DNA of 18,119 nucleotides, taken from assembly GCA_021799405.1 (NCBI GenBank), contig JAJZAL010000088.1:1-18119 (forward strand), given 5' to 3'. Below are positions 6,528-15,510 of this stretch, piece by piece. Both the position numbers and the translations under genes were made by a program. How positions within the stretch are numbered: the first letter of the stretch is position 1; each line of letters begins with the position of its first letter. The notes below the pieces were generated by a model. The model did not search any database. It was not told the DNA's origin and worked only from the letters and a program-made list of their open reading frames with translations. This stretch comes from Acidobacteriota bacterium. Lineage in GTDB: Bacteria > Acidobacteriota > Terriglobia > Terriglobales > Acidobacteriaceae.

Positions 6528-7328
6528 ATGGAAGCAGTCCTGACAGAACTCGAAGCGGCGCTTGGGCATACCTTTACCAGGCGTGAGCTGCTGGTGCGCG
6601 CGCTCACCCACCGGTCGCTGGCCAACGAATTCGCGCCAGAAAGCGCGGATGGTCATGACAAAGGGGCGGAAGACAATGAGCGCCTGGAGTTTCTGGGAGA
6701 TGCCGTGCTGGGTCTGGTGGTGGCTGACGAGCTGTTCAAAGCGCATCCTGAGTGGCATGAGGGAGAGCTGACGCGGGTTCGTGCCCAGTTGGTGAGCCGG
6801 GAACACATGGCCGAGGTGGCTGAGGCGATCGGATTGGGGAAGTATCTGCGATTGAGCCGGGGAGAAGAGCGCAATGGCTTGCGGCACAGAAAGACGGTGC
6901 TTTCCAATACGATGGAGGCAGTGATTGCAGCGGTGTTTTTGGATGGAGGGCTGGAGACGGTTACGGCATTCGCGCGCCGCAACATCATGGGCGAAGCGGT
7001 TGAGCAACTGGCTGTGGAGTTACGCTCTGGAGCTGCGCTTGGCAACTATAAATCGGCACTCCAGGAACGGCTGCAGGCGGAGCGGGCCGGCACGCCTGTC
7101 TATCGTGTAAAGAACGAGAGTGGGCCGGATCACCGCAAGCGATTTCTGGTTGAGGTGCGCTTGAAGACCGATAGTGGAGAAGCCGGAAAGCCGCTGGCCC
7201 GCGGCATCGGCACGACCAAGAAGTATGCCGAACAGGATGCGGCGCGCCGCGCCCTTGAGCGGATGAAGTCGGTCCCCATAGCGGATGTCCGGGCTGGCGA
7301 AGAACCGCGGGAGCGGCCGGCGCCATGA
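6528..7328 (+). CDS. rnc: Ribonuclease III
   Basis: RNase III cuts double-stranded RNA in rRNA precursors, mRNA leaders and sRNA-mRNA duplexes. The 266-residue product has the catalytic domain at about residues 5-160 with the signature NERLEFLGDAVLG (50-62; E54 and D58 are metal ligands) and the second helix NTMEAVIAAVFLDGG (127-141; E130). Asn127 sits where E. coli has Asp114; this substitution occurs in other bacterial RNases III as far as I recall. A double-stranded-RNA-binding domain follows at about 173-242, from NYKSALQERLQ to KKYAEQDAARRALE, with a short tail. The length is slightly above the usual 220-250 because of an N-terminal insert before the signature. ATG 6528 follows AAAGGA. 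Its TGA overlaps the next gene's ATG (ATGA), so rnc and the first lepB are translationally coupled. Confidence 0.96.
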   Translation: MEAVLTELEAALGHTFTRRELLVRALTHRSLANEFAPESADGHDKGAEDNERLEFLGDAVLGLVVADELFKAHPEWHEGELTRVRAQLVSREHMAEVAEAIGLGKYLRLSRGEERNGLRHRKTVLSNTMEAVIAAVFLDGGLETVTAFARRNIMGEAVEQLAVELRSGAALGNYKSALQERLQAERAGTPVYRVKNESGPDHRKRFLVEVRLKTDSGEAGKPLARGIGTTKKYAEQDAARRALERMKSVPIADVRAGEEPRERPAP

Positions 7329-8107
7329 CGAATCTTGCCGATGGGCACGGCACGCAGAGGGGCGGATGGAGTGAGCTGTTTCTTCATTTGCCTACGCTGC
7401 CTGAGGCCGCCGCCTCGTTGCTGCGCACTATTGTGGTGGCTCTGTTTGTATTGACCTTTGTCGCGCAACCACTGTTCATTCCTTCGGAGAGCATGGAGCA
7501 CACGCTGCTCGTGGGCGACTTTCTGCTCTTCAACAAGCAAGTATTTGCACCCGCGGCAGCCTGGAATCGATGGATCATGCCTTACCGCGATGTAAAGCGC
7601 GGCGACATCGTCGTCTTCCATCACCCCCGTCCGCCCTTGCTGGTCAAACGGATCGTGGGCGTTCCCGGCGACGAGCTTCGCATTGTGGATGGCCGGGTGA
7701 TCATCAACGGCGTTGCTCTTAATGAGCCTTACGCGACCTTTGAGCCGGCTCCGCCAAATCTTTTTCGTGACAACTTTCCCGCGAAGGTCTACACCGATCC
7801 GCAAGTCGATCCCGATTGGTGGCGGTTGATGGAAAGTCTCACGCGCAACGGAGAGCTGGTCGTGCCGAAGGACGAATACTTTGTGCTCGGCGACAACCGT
7901 AACCACAGCGAAGATTCCCGCTACTGGGGATTTGTGCCGCGACCAGCGATCATCGCCCGCCCGCTGGTCATCTACTTTTCACTGCGCCGTCCCTCGTCGA
8001 CAGACGTAGCGCAGGCCGCGGATGATAGACTCGGACACGAGAAGGAACTCGCGGCACGGATTATGGATTTCGCGCGCTGGAACCGGATCTTTCTTGTGGT
8101 TCACTGA
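7325..8107 (+). CDS. lepB: Signal peptidase I (first of a tandem pair)
   Basis: Type I signal peptidase removes Sec/Tat signal peptides at the outer face of the inner membrane with a Ser-Lys dyad. The 260-residue protein has one transmembrane segment (about 32-51). Next comes the active-site box IPSESMEHTLLVGD (nucleophile Ser56), then the general-base box LLVKRIVGVPGD (Lys108), and late in the sequence the C-terminal box GDNRNHSEDSRYWGFVP. The active-site box has SES where SGS is commonest, next to the nucleophile. A stretch between the Lys box and the C-terminal box (NLFRDNFPAKVYTDPQ) looks like a family-variable loop. The start overlaps the rnc stop by ATGA. The second lepB follows after 6 bp, so the three genes form one operon. 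Confidence 0.93.
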   Translation: MTNLADGHGTQRGGWSELFLHLPTLPEAAASLLRTIVVALFVLTFVAQPLFIPSESMEHTLLVGDFLLFNKQVFAPAAAWNRWIMPYRDVKRGDIVVFHHPRPPLLVKRIVGVPGDELRIVDGRVIINGVALNEPYATFEPAPPNLFRDNFPAKVYTDPQVDPDWWRLMESLTRNGELVVPKDEYFVLGDNRNHSEDSRYWGFVPRPAIIARPLVIYFSLRRPSSTDVAQAADDRLGHEKELAARIMDFARWNRIFLVVH

Positions 8108-8113
8108 ATTTGT

Positions 8114-8962
8114 ATGGCACCTTCCTTAGAATCGCGGAGCAAACCCGCCCAGAGCGACAGGATGACCAAGAAGAAGACTGCGGCTAATGCCCGACACGCT
8201 CCCGTTCCCGAAGAGGAGACTACCTTCGAGGCAATCGCCAGCATTTGCACGGTGCTGGTCGTGGGATTGTACATTCTGACCTTTTTGGCGCAGAATTTCG
8301 TGATTCCCTCTGGATCAATGGAAAAGACGCTGCTGGTAGGCGATCACCTGGTGGTGGACCGCATTACGCTGGCTCCGCCCGCGAAGTGGATGCCGCTGGT
8401 TCACTACCGCGAGCCGCGGCGCGGGGACGTTGTGGTCTTTCTCAAGCCGGTTCCGGATGAAGTGAATGGCAAGCTGGAGTACCTGTTTCTGGTAAAGAGA
8501 CTGATCGGTCTTCCCGGTGATCACATTCATCTCAGCAACGGCATTGTGATTGTGAACGGGGTGGCGCAGTCGCAACCGTATGCCCGGCCCACGACGCCAG
8601 AAAATTACTCGGATTTTCTCGACCAGTTTCCCTCTGTTTCTCCCGATCCGCAGATGGGAGCCACCGAGGCATGGTCGATCGATTTTCCCAGTCACGTTGT
8701 GGACGGGAATCTGGTAGTCCCGAAGGGCGAGTATTTCATGATGGGCGACAACCGGCACGACAGCCTCGATTCGCGTTATTGGGGCTTTGTACCGAGAGCC
8801 AATATCATTGGCCGGCCGCTGTTCAACTACTGGTCGTTCAAAACTCCTGAAGATGAGTATGAGCAGACCGGGCTTGGTGACCGGATCGCCTGGATGGGGC
8901 ATGTGGCGCTGCACTTCTTTACTGATACGCGTTGGGACCGGACCTTCCACATGATTCGATAG
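8114..8962 (+). CDS. lepB: Signal peptidase I (second of a tandem pair)
   Basis: This 282-residue paralogue has a hydrophilic, Lys-rich cytoplasmic N-terminus, one transmembrane segment (about 41-62), the canonical box IPSGSMEKTLLVGD with nucleophile Ser68, the base box FLVKRLIGLPGD with Lys128, and GDNRHDSLDSRYWGFVP near the C-terminus. All catalytic residues are present. Compared with the first copy it has an intact SGSM, a longer loop before the Lys box (PVPDEVNGKLEY) and a longer C-terminus. The start is uncertain: ATG 8114 leaves a 6-bp gap but has no ribosome site, while ATG 8162 (MTKKKTAAN, 266 residues) also fits. Either start leaves the membrane anchor intact. It is the last gene of the rnc cluster; downstream is the convergent S53 peptidase. 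Confidence 0.94.
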   Translation: MAPSLESRSKPAQSDRMTKKKTAANARHAPVPEEETTFEAIASICTVLVVGLYILTFLAQNFVIPSGSMEKTLLVGDHLVVDRITLAPPAKWMPLVHYREPRRGDVVVFLKPVPDEVNGKLEYLFLVKRLIGLPGDHIHLSNGIVIVNGVAQSQPYARPTTPENYSDFLDQFPSVSPDPQMGATEAWSIDFPSHVVDGNLVVPKGEYFMMGDNRHDSLDSRYWGFVPRANIIGRPLFNYWSFKTPEDEYEQTGLGDRIAWMGHVALHFFTDTRWDRTFHMIR

Positions 8963-9141
8963 AGGAGCGTCTTTCACAGCCAGCCCTTGGATTTCCCGTT
9001 CCAGTTTTCTGTCAACGTAAAGACTCTATACAGCCCTTGCAGGAAGCAGAGTGGACCGCACTGCATCAGATAGTTATAGACCACGCCTGCGCGGGGTTAT
9101 AAGACTTATATCTGCTGACAACCGAACTAAGGGTGCTGGAC

Positions 9142-9160
9142 CGGGGTGTTCCCTGCCCCG
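9142..9160. terminator. Weak hairpin between convergent lepB and S53 peptidase genes
   Basis: CGGGG (9142-9146) and CCCCG (9156-9160) form a 5-bp GC stem with a 9-nt loop, directly beyond the stop codon of the minus-strand peptidase. On the plus strand it is followed by TTTATAAG. The stem is short and the T run weak, so a terminator role in either direction is only possible. The rest of this 199-bp convergent gap holds nothing I can name. Confidence 0.25.
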
Positions 9161-9161
9161 T

Positions 9162-12100
9162 TTATAAGACCGTGATCGTGACTGTGTTTTGGACAGAGAT
9201 CCCCTGAGTGACTCCCTTTACAGTAAATGTATAGTTCCCTGCCGTGGTGCCCGGTATGGTGACACGAGGCGCGCCGCCTCCGCAGGCAGTGAAGCTGCCG
9301 AAGAGAACCAGGAACAACAAGAGAACGAGCAGGGAGCGAATCCGGCGGCGGCGCAGTGGGAAGCTGAGGACGAGGAGACCGGCCAAGGTAATGACTCCAC
9401 GTGCTGAGAGCCAGCGCACGCCGTTCGGCGCGGGAGGCTCAAGCTTGCTGGTAGTGGGCGGAGTCGTGGTGATGGTCATGGATGCGGTGGCGGGAGTTGT
9501 CCCGGCGATATTGACTGCGGCCGTGATGATGCAGGTGGGAAGGTGCTGCGCTCCGGACGGAGACGACGTGAGGGCGCACGAGAGACCGGCTCCGCCGGTA
9601 TATCCGCCCTGGGGCGTGACGGTGACTGTGGAGACGTTGCCTGTCGTAGCGCCGGGAAAGATGGAGAGAGGTGTTGCCGAGATTGTGAATGGAGCCAAGT
9701 TAACGACCGTGACAACGGTTGTGGCTGGGCCGTACACGCTGTCACCGGGAGTACCCACGTCGATCGTGATGTTGCCCGGACCGAATGCGTTGCCGGGAAA
9801 GTTGAGACTCGCCGACCCATTGACGATATCTGCGTACGTATTCCAACTGGCCCCCTGCCCGTAAGCGTCGAAGTAGACGGTGCCGGTGGGCGCCGCCATG
9901 CCGGAAATACCTGTCACCGTTGCTGTCACGGTAAAGGACTGCGTTTGATTGATCGAGGCGGGAGTGGCGCTGGCGGAGATTTGCAGCGGCTCCCCGACAG
10001 AGACGCTGCGGGATACTGTGGCCGAGGTAAAGTTGCTGTCGCCGCCATAAGTGGCCGTGACGGAGGGCGTACCCAGCGGAAGGGCGGAGGTACTTACGCT
10101 GGCCAGCGAATAGCCCGCATGAATGCTGCAGATATACGAATAATATTCGGCAGGCGAGTTACAGGGAATCAGAGATGCGGTGCCCAGCGCTGTCGTGCCC
10201 AGAGTGAAGCTCACCGAACCCGTGGGAGACGGCGCGCTGGTCGGGACGCCAAAGACGGCGTACACCGTGTAATTTGCACCGAGCGAGATGCGATTCGCGC
10301 TGGCAGCAGTATCGCTGAGCGTCGTAGCCTTGGTGATGGTGAAGGTGAACGGTGTGCTGGAGGACGGGTTGTAGCTGGAGTCGCCTGAATAGTTGACAAC
10401 GAGGCTATGCGTGCCTGCCGGGAAGCCGGTATGAACCCAGTGAGCGATGCTGGCGCTATTTACCGGAATCGTCCCGGAAGTGATGGCGCCCGCAGGCGAG
10501 GAGTCCGTAATCACCATCGTGCCAGTGGCAACGCCATCCGTAGAGCCCGGCGCGGCATGCGAGCCAACGGTCTTGGCATCGAAAGCCATGTAGAATCCGT
10601 AGGGATAACTGGCGCCGCTGGTCAATGTGCCATAGGTGTGGTTGAGGTAATTGTAAGAGATGCCGGAAAGATTGGTGACGCTGGGCTCCGGGCTGACATC
10701 GAGCGTGACCGGCTGCGAAGTGCTGGCAGCGAAGACGGTGTCTCCGCCATATCGGGCGGTGAGCTGGTATTGCCCGCCGGGCAGACTGTCAATGCTGGTG
10801 GACACGGAACCGTTCTGAAGCGTAAGACTGCCCACCCCGGTGTTGATAGCGGGCGTGGATGTCGTGAGCAGAGAGATCTGACCCGAAGGCGAGCCGCCTG
10901 TTCCGGTGACGGCAACACTGGCCGTGACCGGAGTTCCGTGGGTAATGGCCGTCTGGCTTAAGGTGAGCGTGGTGTCAGTCGCCGCAAAGGTGAGGGAGTT
11001 CCAATCCTGGAGCAGGAGAGCCGCGTCGACGCTGCCAAGTCCGCTGGCCAGATCATAGCCCTGGGCGGCATAGTACTTGCCCAGTGTGTAAATGCCATTG
11101 GTATTGTCTTTCAATGTGCTGAGAGTGCATCCCGGCGAGCCTTGCACGCAGGGCACGTTGTTGCTGCCGATGGTGATGTCATGAAATACGGCGGCGTGCT
11201 GGGCAGCAAGAGGATAGAGCGTAAAGTTGGCCTGACCCTGCCGGCCAAACTTCTGATTGACGAGCGCCAGTATGCCGGCCATGGCAGGCGAAGAAGCGGA
11301 TGTGCCGCCTACGCCGGTGATGACCAGATAGCCATTGGACACGACACACTCTTTTGACGACCCGCAGATGGGATAGAAGCTGTCATTCCTGCCGTTCGCG
11401 GCAAAAAGCGAAACGTCAGGAAGATCGCGGACACCATCCGCAGGCACTCCGAGGCCGGTTTGCCACGCGGGCTTGGTGTAACCGCCGGAACAGGCGGAGA
11501 AGGTACCGTCCGCGGCTGCTGTTCCCGTGGAGCAACTGCTGGCGCCTCCACTGCCGGCGACAATCGTGGGCGGGAACTTTGTGGTGTCATAGACACCGCC
11601 GGTGTACAGATTCAAGCCGAAGGGATTGTCCCATGGCTGTTCGGGAACAGGCTTGAGTAGAGATGTGGCGGGCTGCGTGCCGGTTGGGCTCTGGTTCCAA
11701 TAATTGGCAAGCTCGGCACTCTGCGCGGTGTCGGTTCCGTTGTAACTGCTGTAGTAGAAATCGGTGCCGCCGACAGCAACATTCCAGGGCGTGGACGCCA
11801 TACCGCTCACGGCAAGGCCATATTGAGCCGGTTGCGGAAGGGCAAAGTTGTCGCAGCCAGCAGAGCCGCCGTCACCGGAGGAGACGAGGGAGGTTTGGCC
11901 CTGGGCGGCGGCCTGTTCCCATATGGCGGCCCAGAACTGGTTCCCGGCTGAACCCAGGTCCTTCTCACAAAGACCATAGCTGGTGCTCAGAACCGAGGCC
12001 ACATCCTCATCAACGGCGCGCATGGCGGCGGAATAAAGGCCGTCCTGGACGTTGGTGGGTCCGGCTGTGTACAGATCGATGGTGGCTCCGGGAGCAACGG

Positions 12101-13034
12101 CTCCAGCTACCTCGACGTCCAGATAAGACTCCAGCGCAGCGCCGTTCTGCCCCGGATCGTTGCCATCCACGATGACGTTGAGCGGGTTGGCCGGCAGCCC
12201 GAATGCGGAACGGTAGGAGGCAACAACTGAGGGATCGACGTTGGAGTCGCCGATGATGCCGATGGTGACACCTGCACCGTTGACGCCCGCATTGTAGACG
12301 GGATTGAGGTCGTACTGGACGGCGAAGTCACCGGGAGCGAGCGCGAATGCTGAACTGGTTAATGTCCACTGTGGCGTGACTTGATGGGTGCGGAGATCGT
12401 ACCCGGCCTGGCCAAGGACTACCACGTTGGGTTGTAGTGGGAAATTGTTCATCGGCGTAATGCCGGCGATTACCGGCGCGAGCGCGGCGGGAATCTGCGG
12501 ATCGCTGGCATTGGCGTAGTGGACTTCTCCCCGGACGGCATACGTGTGAATCTGCGTGTGGAAGGCTGTGCGAATCTGGCCGGCGGTGCCGGAGAACTCG
12601 ATTGCGGCTTTTCCCTTGCTGACGTGCGCGACCGAAAAGCCGCTTGACTGGAGCCACGCCGTGACTGAGGCAATGTCGGAGTCGCTGGGGCCGTAGAAGT
12701 CGCCGAATTGCTGCGGCGTGAGCCATTTGTGATAGCTCGGACTGCCGGGAGTATGGGCATCCCGGATGAACTGGCGCAGGGATGCCTCGCTTTCGCGCGA
12801 GCGCTTGAGGATCAGAAGCATGCGCGCGGCGGGGAATGAATCAGCAACGGCGCCCCGATCGTAAAGCGGCTGCGCGAGAGGATGCACGTTGCCGCGCAAT
12901 GTGACGCGAGTGTCGTCATCGATGGGCCGTGTGATGAGCGGCCCGGGCTGGATTTGAGCCGCAGCGAAGAGAGGAACGATGCACCCCAGGGTCAATAACC
13001 ACACTTGCCGTTTCACCTGGACAACGTTCCACAC
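9162..13034 (-). CDS. Secreted S53 (sedolisin/kumamolisin-type) serine peptidase with Ig-like repeats and split C-terminal domain
   Basis: S53 peptidases are acid-active serine-carboxyl endopeptidases made with an inhibitory propeptide. The GTG at 13034 is the most upstream usable start; GTG 13016 would also leave an intact signal peptide (about 7-27). The pro-kumamolisin domain spans about 45-200 and the catalytic domain about 225-680. Catalytic residues are visible: E302 and D306 (ESYLD), oxyanion D388 in SSGDGGSAG, and nucleophile S579 in GVGGTSASSP. Calcium-site-like FHDI (617-620) and SGLGSVD (664-670) follow. Four Ig-like domains (about 687-780, 782-902, 904-1013, 1016-1110) carry Y(G/S)GD motifs. 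The end (1114-1290) is beta-rich but interrupted by two hydrophobic segments, an RRRRIR cluster (1228-1233) and CGGG at Cys1251. A role in extracellular protein degradation is likely. It is divergent from tex and convergent with lepB. Confidence 0.93.
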   Translation of the reverse strand: MWNVVQVKRQVWLLTLGCIVPLFAAAQIQPGPLITRPIDDDTRVTLRGNVHPLAQPLYDRGAVADSFPAARMLLILKRSRESEASLRQFIRDAHTPGSPSYHKWLTPQQFGDFYGPSDSDIASVTAWLQSSGFSVAHVSKGKAAIEFSGTAGQIRTAFHTQIHTYAVRGEVHYANASDPQIPAALAPVIAGITPMNNFPLQPNVVVLGQAGYDLRTHQVTPQWTLTSSAFALAPGDFAVQYDLNPVYNAGVNGAGVTIGIIGDSNVDPSVVASYRSAFGLPANPLNVIVDGNDPGQNGAALESYLDVEVAGAVAPGATIDLYTAGPTNVQDGLYSAAMRAVDEDVASVLSTSYGLCEKDLGSAGNQFWAAIWEQAAAQGQTSLVSSGDGGSAGCDNFALPQPAQYGLAVSGMASTPWNVAVGGTDFYYSSYNGTDTAQSAELANYWNQSPTGTQPATSLLKPVPEQPWDNPFGLNLYTGGVYDTTKFPPTIVAGSGGASSCSTGTAAADGTFSACSGGYTKPAWQTGLGVPADGVRDLPDVSLFAANGRNDSFYPICGSSKECVVSNGYLVITGVGGTSASSPAMAGILALVNQKFGRQGQANFTLYPLAAQHAAVFHDITIGSNNVPCVQGSPGCTLSTLKDNTNGIYTLGKYYAAQGYDLASGLGSVDAALLLQDWNSLTFAATDTTLTLSQTAITHGTPVTASVAVTGTGGSPSGQISLLTTSTPAINTGVGSLTLQNGSVSTSIDSLPGGQYQLTARYGGDTVFAASTSQPVTLDVSPEPSVTNLSGISYNYLNHTYGTLTSGASYPYGFYMAFDAKTVGSHAAPGSTDGVATGTMVITDSSPAGAITSGTIPVNSASIAHWVHTGFPAGTHSLVVNYSGDSSYNPSSSTPFTFTITKATTLSDTAASANRISLGANYTVYAVFGVPTSAPSPTGSVSFTLGTTALGTASLIPCNSPAEYYSYICSIHAGYSLASVSTSALPLGTPSVTATYGGDSNFTSATVSRSVSVGEPLQISASATPASINQTQSFTVTATVTGISGMAAPTGTVYFDAYGQGASWNTYADIVNGSASLNFPGNAFGPGNITIDVGTPGDSVYGPATTVVTVVNLAPFTISATPLSIFPGATTGNVSTVTVTPQGGYTGGAGLSCALTSSPSGAQHLPTCIITAAVNIAGTTPATASMTITTTPPTTSKLEPPAPNGVRWLSARGVITLAGLLVLSFPLRRRRIRSLLVLLLFLVLFGSFTACGGGAPRVTIPGTTAGNYTFTVKGVTQGISVQNTVTITVL

Positions 13035-13147
13035 CTTTCGGTACCCGATTCCTGAGACTCGACGGCGTTCGCAGCGACAAGTTTCCGATGCGAAGGGCCG
13101 GTAGACTCTTATGACTTTCCATCAAAAATAGCACGGATTTATCTACT

Positions 13148-13177
13148 TATCTAGTGTAGTCCTCCGTTAACTTGCAA
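13148..13177 (-). promoter_or_regulatory. Possible promoter of the S53 peptidase gene
   Basis: On the minus strand, TTGCAA (13177 to 13172) is followed after 18 bp by TAGATA (13153 to 13148). Both hexamers are mediocre. The position in the 211-bp divergent gap, about 115 bp before the GTG start, is reasonable. I see no clear promoter for tex on the other strand of the same gap. Confidence 0.25.
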
Positions 13178-13245
13178 CCTGTTTTGCACAGATCAAGCAC
13201 TCGGGATTTCTCTCCGAGTCCGTATACCATGTACAAAGATCACTG

Positions 13246-15510
13246 ATGACTAGCCCGAAAAACCTATCCCCTGAAATTCTTCTTCATCTTGCACAAACCC
13301 TGAACCTCCCGATGCGCGGGATCGTTGCGGTGATTGAATTGCTTGACGCCGGCGGCACCATTCCCTTCATCGCGCGCTACCGTAAAGAAGCCACCGGCAA
13401 CCTGGATGAGGTACAGATTCGTGCCATCGAGGAAAAGCTGACATACTTTCGCGAATTGCTGGACCGGCGGGAAACCATCCTGGCCTCCATTGCCGAGCAA
13501 GGCAAATTGACCGATGAGTTGAAAGCGCGCATCGAGTCCACGCTGGACAAGAGTGAACTCGAAGATCTCTATCTGCCCTACCGGCCCAAGCGACGGACCA
13601 AAGCCACCATCGCACGCGAGAAAGGGCTGGAACCGCTGGCCGCTTACCTGTGGGCGCAGCAATCCGGACCGGAGCCGCTAGAGCAGCTCGCCACCAGCTT
13701 TGTGAATCTGGAACTGCAGGTGGCCTCGCCGGACGAGGCACTTGAGGGAGCGCGGCATATCGTGGCCGAGTGGATCAGCGAGGATGCCGACTTGCGCAAA
13801 TCTCTTCGTCAACTCGTGTTCGACGAAGGTATCATCATCAGCCGCATGGTAACCGACGCCTTGGACGAGCAGGAGAAATTCAAGATGTACTACGACTACA
13901 AGGAGCCGGTAAAGACAATTCCCTCTCACCGGATGCTGGCCATTCGGCGCGGCGAAAGTGAAAACGTGCTCTACTTCCTCATCGACGTAGAACTGGAGCG
14001 CGCCCTGGGCATTCTTCGGCGGCATGTGCTGCGCCAGCCGGGCGACTGGACTCCTCAACTGGAGCTGGCCGTTGACGACGCCTGGAAGCGGCTGCTCAAC
14101 TCCTCCATCCAGGCAGAGGTCCGGCTGGAACTCAAGCGCCGTTCTGACGCTGAAGCCATTCAGGTCTTCCGCGACAACCTGTACAATCTGCTGCTGGCTC
14201 CGCCTGCCGGGCCCATCTCCGTGCTCGGCATCGATCCGGGCCTGCGCACGGGCTGCAAGGTGGCCCTCGTGGACGAGACCGGCAAACTGCTGGCGCATGA
14301 TGTGCTCTATTTGCACACCTCCAAGCACGGCAACGCAGAAGCTGCTACCAGGCTGGAGGTCCTGCTGCGCCGGCATAATGTGCGCGCCATCGCCATCGGT
14401 AACGGCACGGCTTCGCGCGAAACAGACGCTTTTGTGCGCGGATTCCTTCGTGAAAAAGGCGTTCAGAACATTTTCTCGGCGGTGGTTAGTGAATCGGGAG
14501 CAAGCGTCTACTCGGCTTCGGATGTTGCACGCCAGGAGTTCCCCGATCTCGACCTCACGGTCCGTGGCGCGATCTCTATTGCGCGGCGATTGCAGGATCC
14601 ACTTTCAGAACTCGTAAAGGTCGATCCCAAGTCGATCGGCGTGGGCCAATATCAGCACGATGTGGACCAGCGCCAACTGGCCGACTCGCTGCAAAGCGTG
14701 GTGGAGAGCTGCGTCAATCGTGTCGGCGTGGACCTCAATACGGCGTCATGGACGCTGCTGCGCTATGTGGCGGGCATCAATGAGCGCACGGCGCTGAACA
14801 TCGTCGCGCATCGCAACCAGAACGGCAGCTTCCGCTCACGGATGCAGGTGCTGGAGGTGCCCGGCATCGGCCCGAAGACATTTGAGCAGGCGGCAGGCTT
14901 TCTGCGAATTCGCAACGGCGACAACCCGCTGGACAGCACGGCCGTACACCCGGAGTCCTACCCGGTGGTTCAGCAGATCGCGCAATCGCTCCAAACTTCG
15001 ATCGTAGAGATTATCCGCCAGCCGCAGATGCTGGAAAAGATGGATACGAGCCGGCTCTCGGCGGGCGCCTTTACGCTCCAGGATATTCTGGCCGAGTTGC
15101 GCAAGCCGGGCCGCGATCCGCGCGACAAGTTCATCGCGCCCACCTTCCATGAAGAGGTGCGCGAGATCACCGATGTGCAGGCGGGAATGGTGCTTGAGGG
15201 TGTCGTCACCAATGTCACTAAATTCGGCGCGTTTGTGGATATTGGCGTGCACCAGGACGGACTCGTCCACATCAGCGAGCTTTCGAACCGCTTTATCAAG
15301 GATCCGTCCGATGCGGTAAAGACTGGCCAGATCGTGAAGGTCAAAGTGCTCAGCGTCGACACCAAAGCCAGGCGAATTGCGCTGTCCATCAAAGCGCTCA
15401 ACGCACCCCCGGCCACCGGCAAACCTGCGAATAAGCCTGCCCCGAAACCCCAGGCAACGATTGACGAGAAACTCGCTGCGCTCTCTGCCAGGTGGCGCGT
15501 GCGCGTCTGA
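13246..15510 (+). CDS. tex: Tex family RNA-binding transcription accessory protein
   Basis: Tex proteins are conserved cytoplasmic nucleic-acid-binding proteins related to eukaryotic Spt6 and linked to transcription and RNA handling. The 754-residue product has the full family order. The helical Tex N-terminal region covers about 1-200. The YqgF/RNase H-like domain opens with VLGIDPGLRTGCKVALVD (from about 325; D330). Helix-hairpin-helix motifs (about 505-570) include VLEVPGIGPKTFEQAAGFL. The S1 RNA-binding domain covers about 646-717 (GMVLEGVVTNVTKFGAFVDIG to VDTKARRIALSIKAL). A Pro/Ala/Lys-rich linker and a short conserved-looking end follow. Length and domains match the usual 720-780 residues, so the gene is intact. 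ATG 13246 has no clear ribosome site. It stands alone, divergent from the peptidase. Confidence 0.97.
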   Translation: MTSPKNLSPEILLHLAQTLNLPMRGIVAVIELLDAGGTIPFIARYRKEATGNLDEVQIRAIEEKLTYFRELLDRRETILASIAEQGKLTDELKARIESTLDKSELEDLYLPYRPKRRTKATIAREKGLEPLAAYLWAQQSGPEPLEQLATSFVNLELQVASPDEALEGARHIVAEWISEDADLRKSLRQLVFDEGIIISRMVTDALDEQEKFKMYYDYKEPVKTIPSHRMLAIRRGESENVLYFLIDVELERALGILRRHVLRQPGDWTPQLELAVDDAWKRLLNSSIQAEVRLELKRRSDAEAIQVFRDNLYNLLLAPPAGPISVLGIDPGLRTGCKVALVDETGKLLAHDVLYLHTSKHGNAEAATRLEVLLRRHNVRAIAIGNGTASRETDAFVRGFLREKGVQNIFSAVVSESGASVYSASDVARQEFPDLDLTVRGAISIARRLQDPLSELVKVDPKSIGVGQYQHDVDQRQLADSLQSVVESCVNRVGVDLNTASWTLLRYVAGINERTALNIVAHRNQNGSFRSRMQVLEVPGIGPKTFEQAAGFLRIRNGDNPLDSTAVHPESYPVVQQIAQSLQTSIVEIIRQPQMLEKMDTSRLSAGAFTLQDILAELRKPGRDPRDKFIAPTFHEEVREITDVQAGMVLEGVVTNVTKFGAFVDIGVHQDGLVHISELSNRFIKDPSDAVKTGQIVKVKVLSVDTKARRIALSIKALNAPPATGKPANKPAPKPQATIDEKLAALSARWRVRV

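Noticed and set aside
6906..6908. Asn127 in RNase III in place of the usual Asp
   Set aside because: I considered loss of activity, but Asn at this position occurs in other bacterial enzymes as I recall, and E54, D58 and E130 are present, so the enzyme is probably active.
5904..7007. 367-residue minus-strand frame spanning the TPR gene end, the spacer and rnc
   Set aside because: It overlaps two well-supported plus-strand genes, has no family match that I can see, and its composition (Arg, Pro, His) is that of a shadow.
8981..9039. Direct repeat CAGCCCTTG (8981-8989 and 9031-9039) after the second lepB
   Set aside because: Nine bases, only two copies, with no further structure; likely chance.
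9094..9170. Two GTTATAAGAC/TTTATAAGAC-like repeats in the lepB-peptidase gap
   Set aside because: They are short, AT-rich and imperfect, and one overlaps the peptidase stop codon; no repeat array or att-site pattern.
9543..10388. 281-residue plus-strand frame antisense to the S53 peptidase
   Set aside because: It is Arg/Gly/Cys-rich and antisense to the Ig-like repeats; the minus-strand frame has full domain support.
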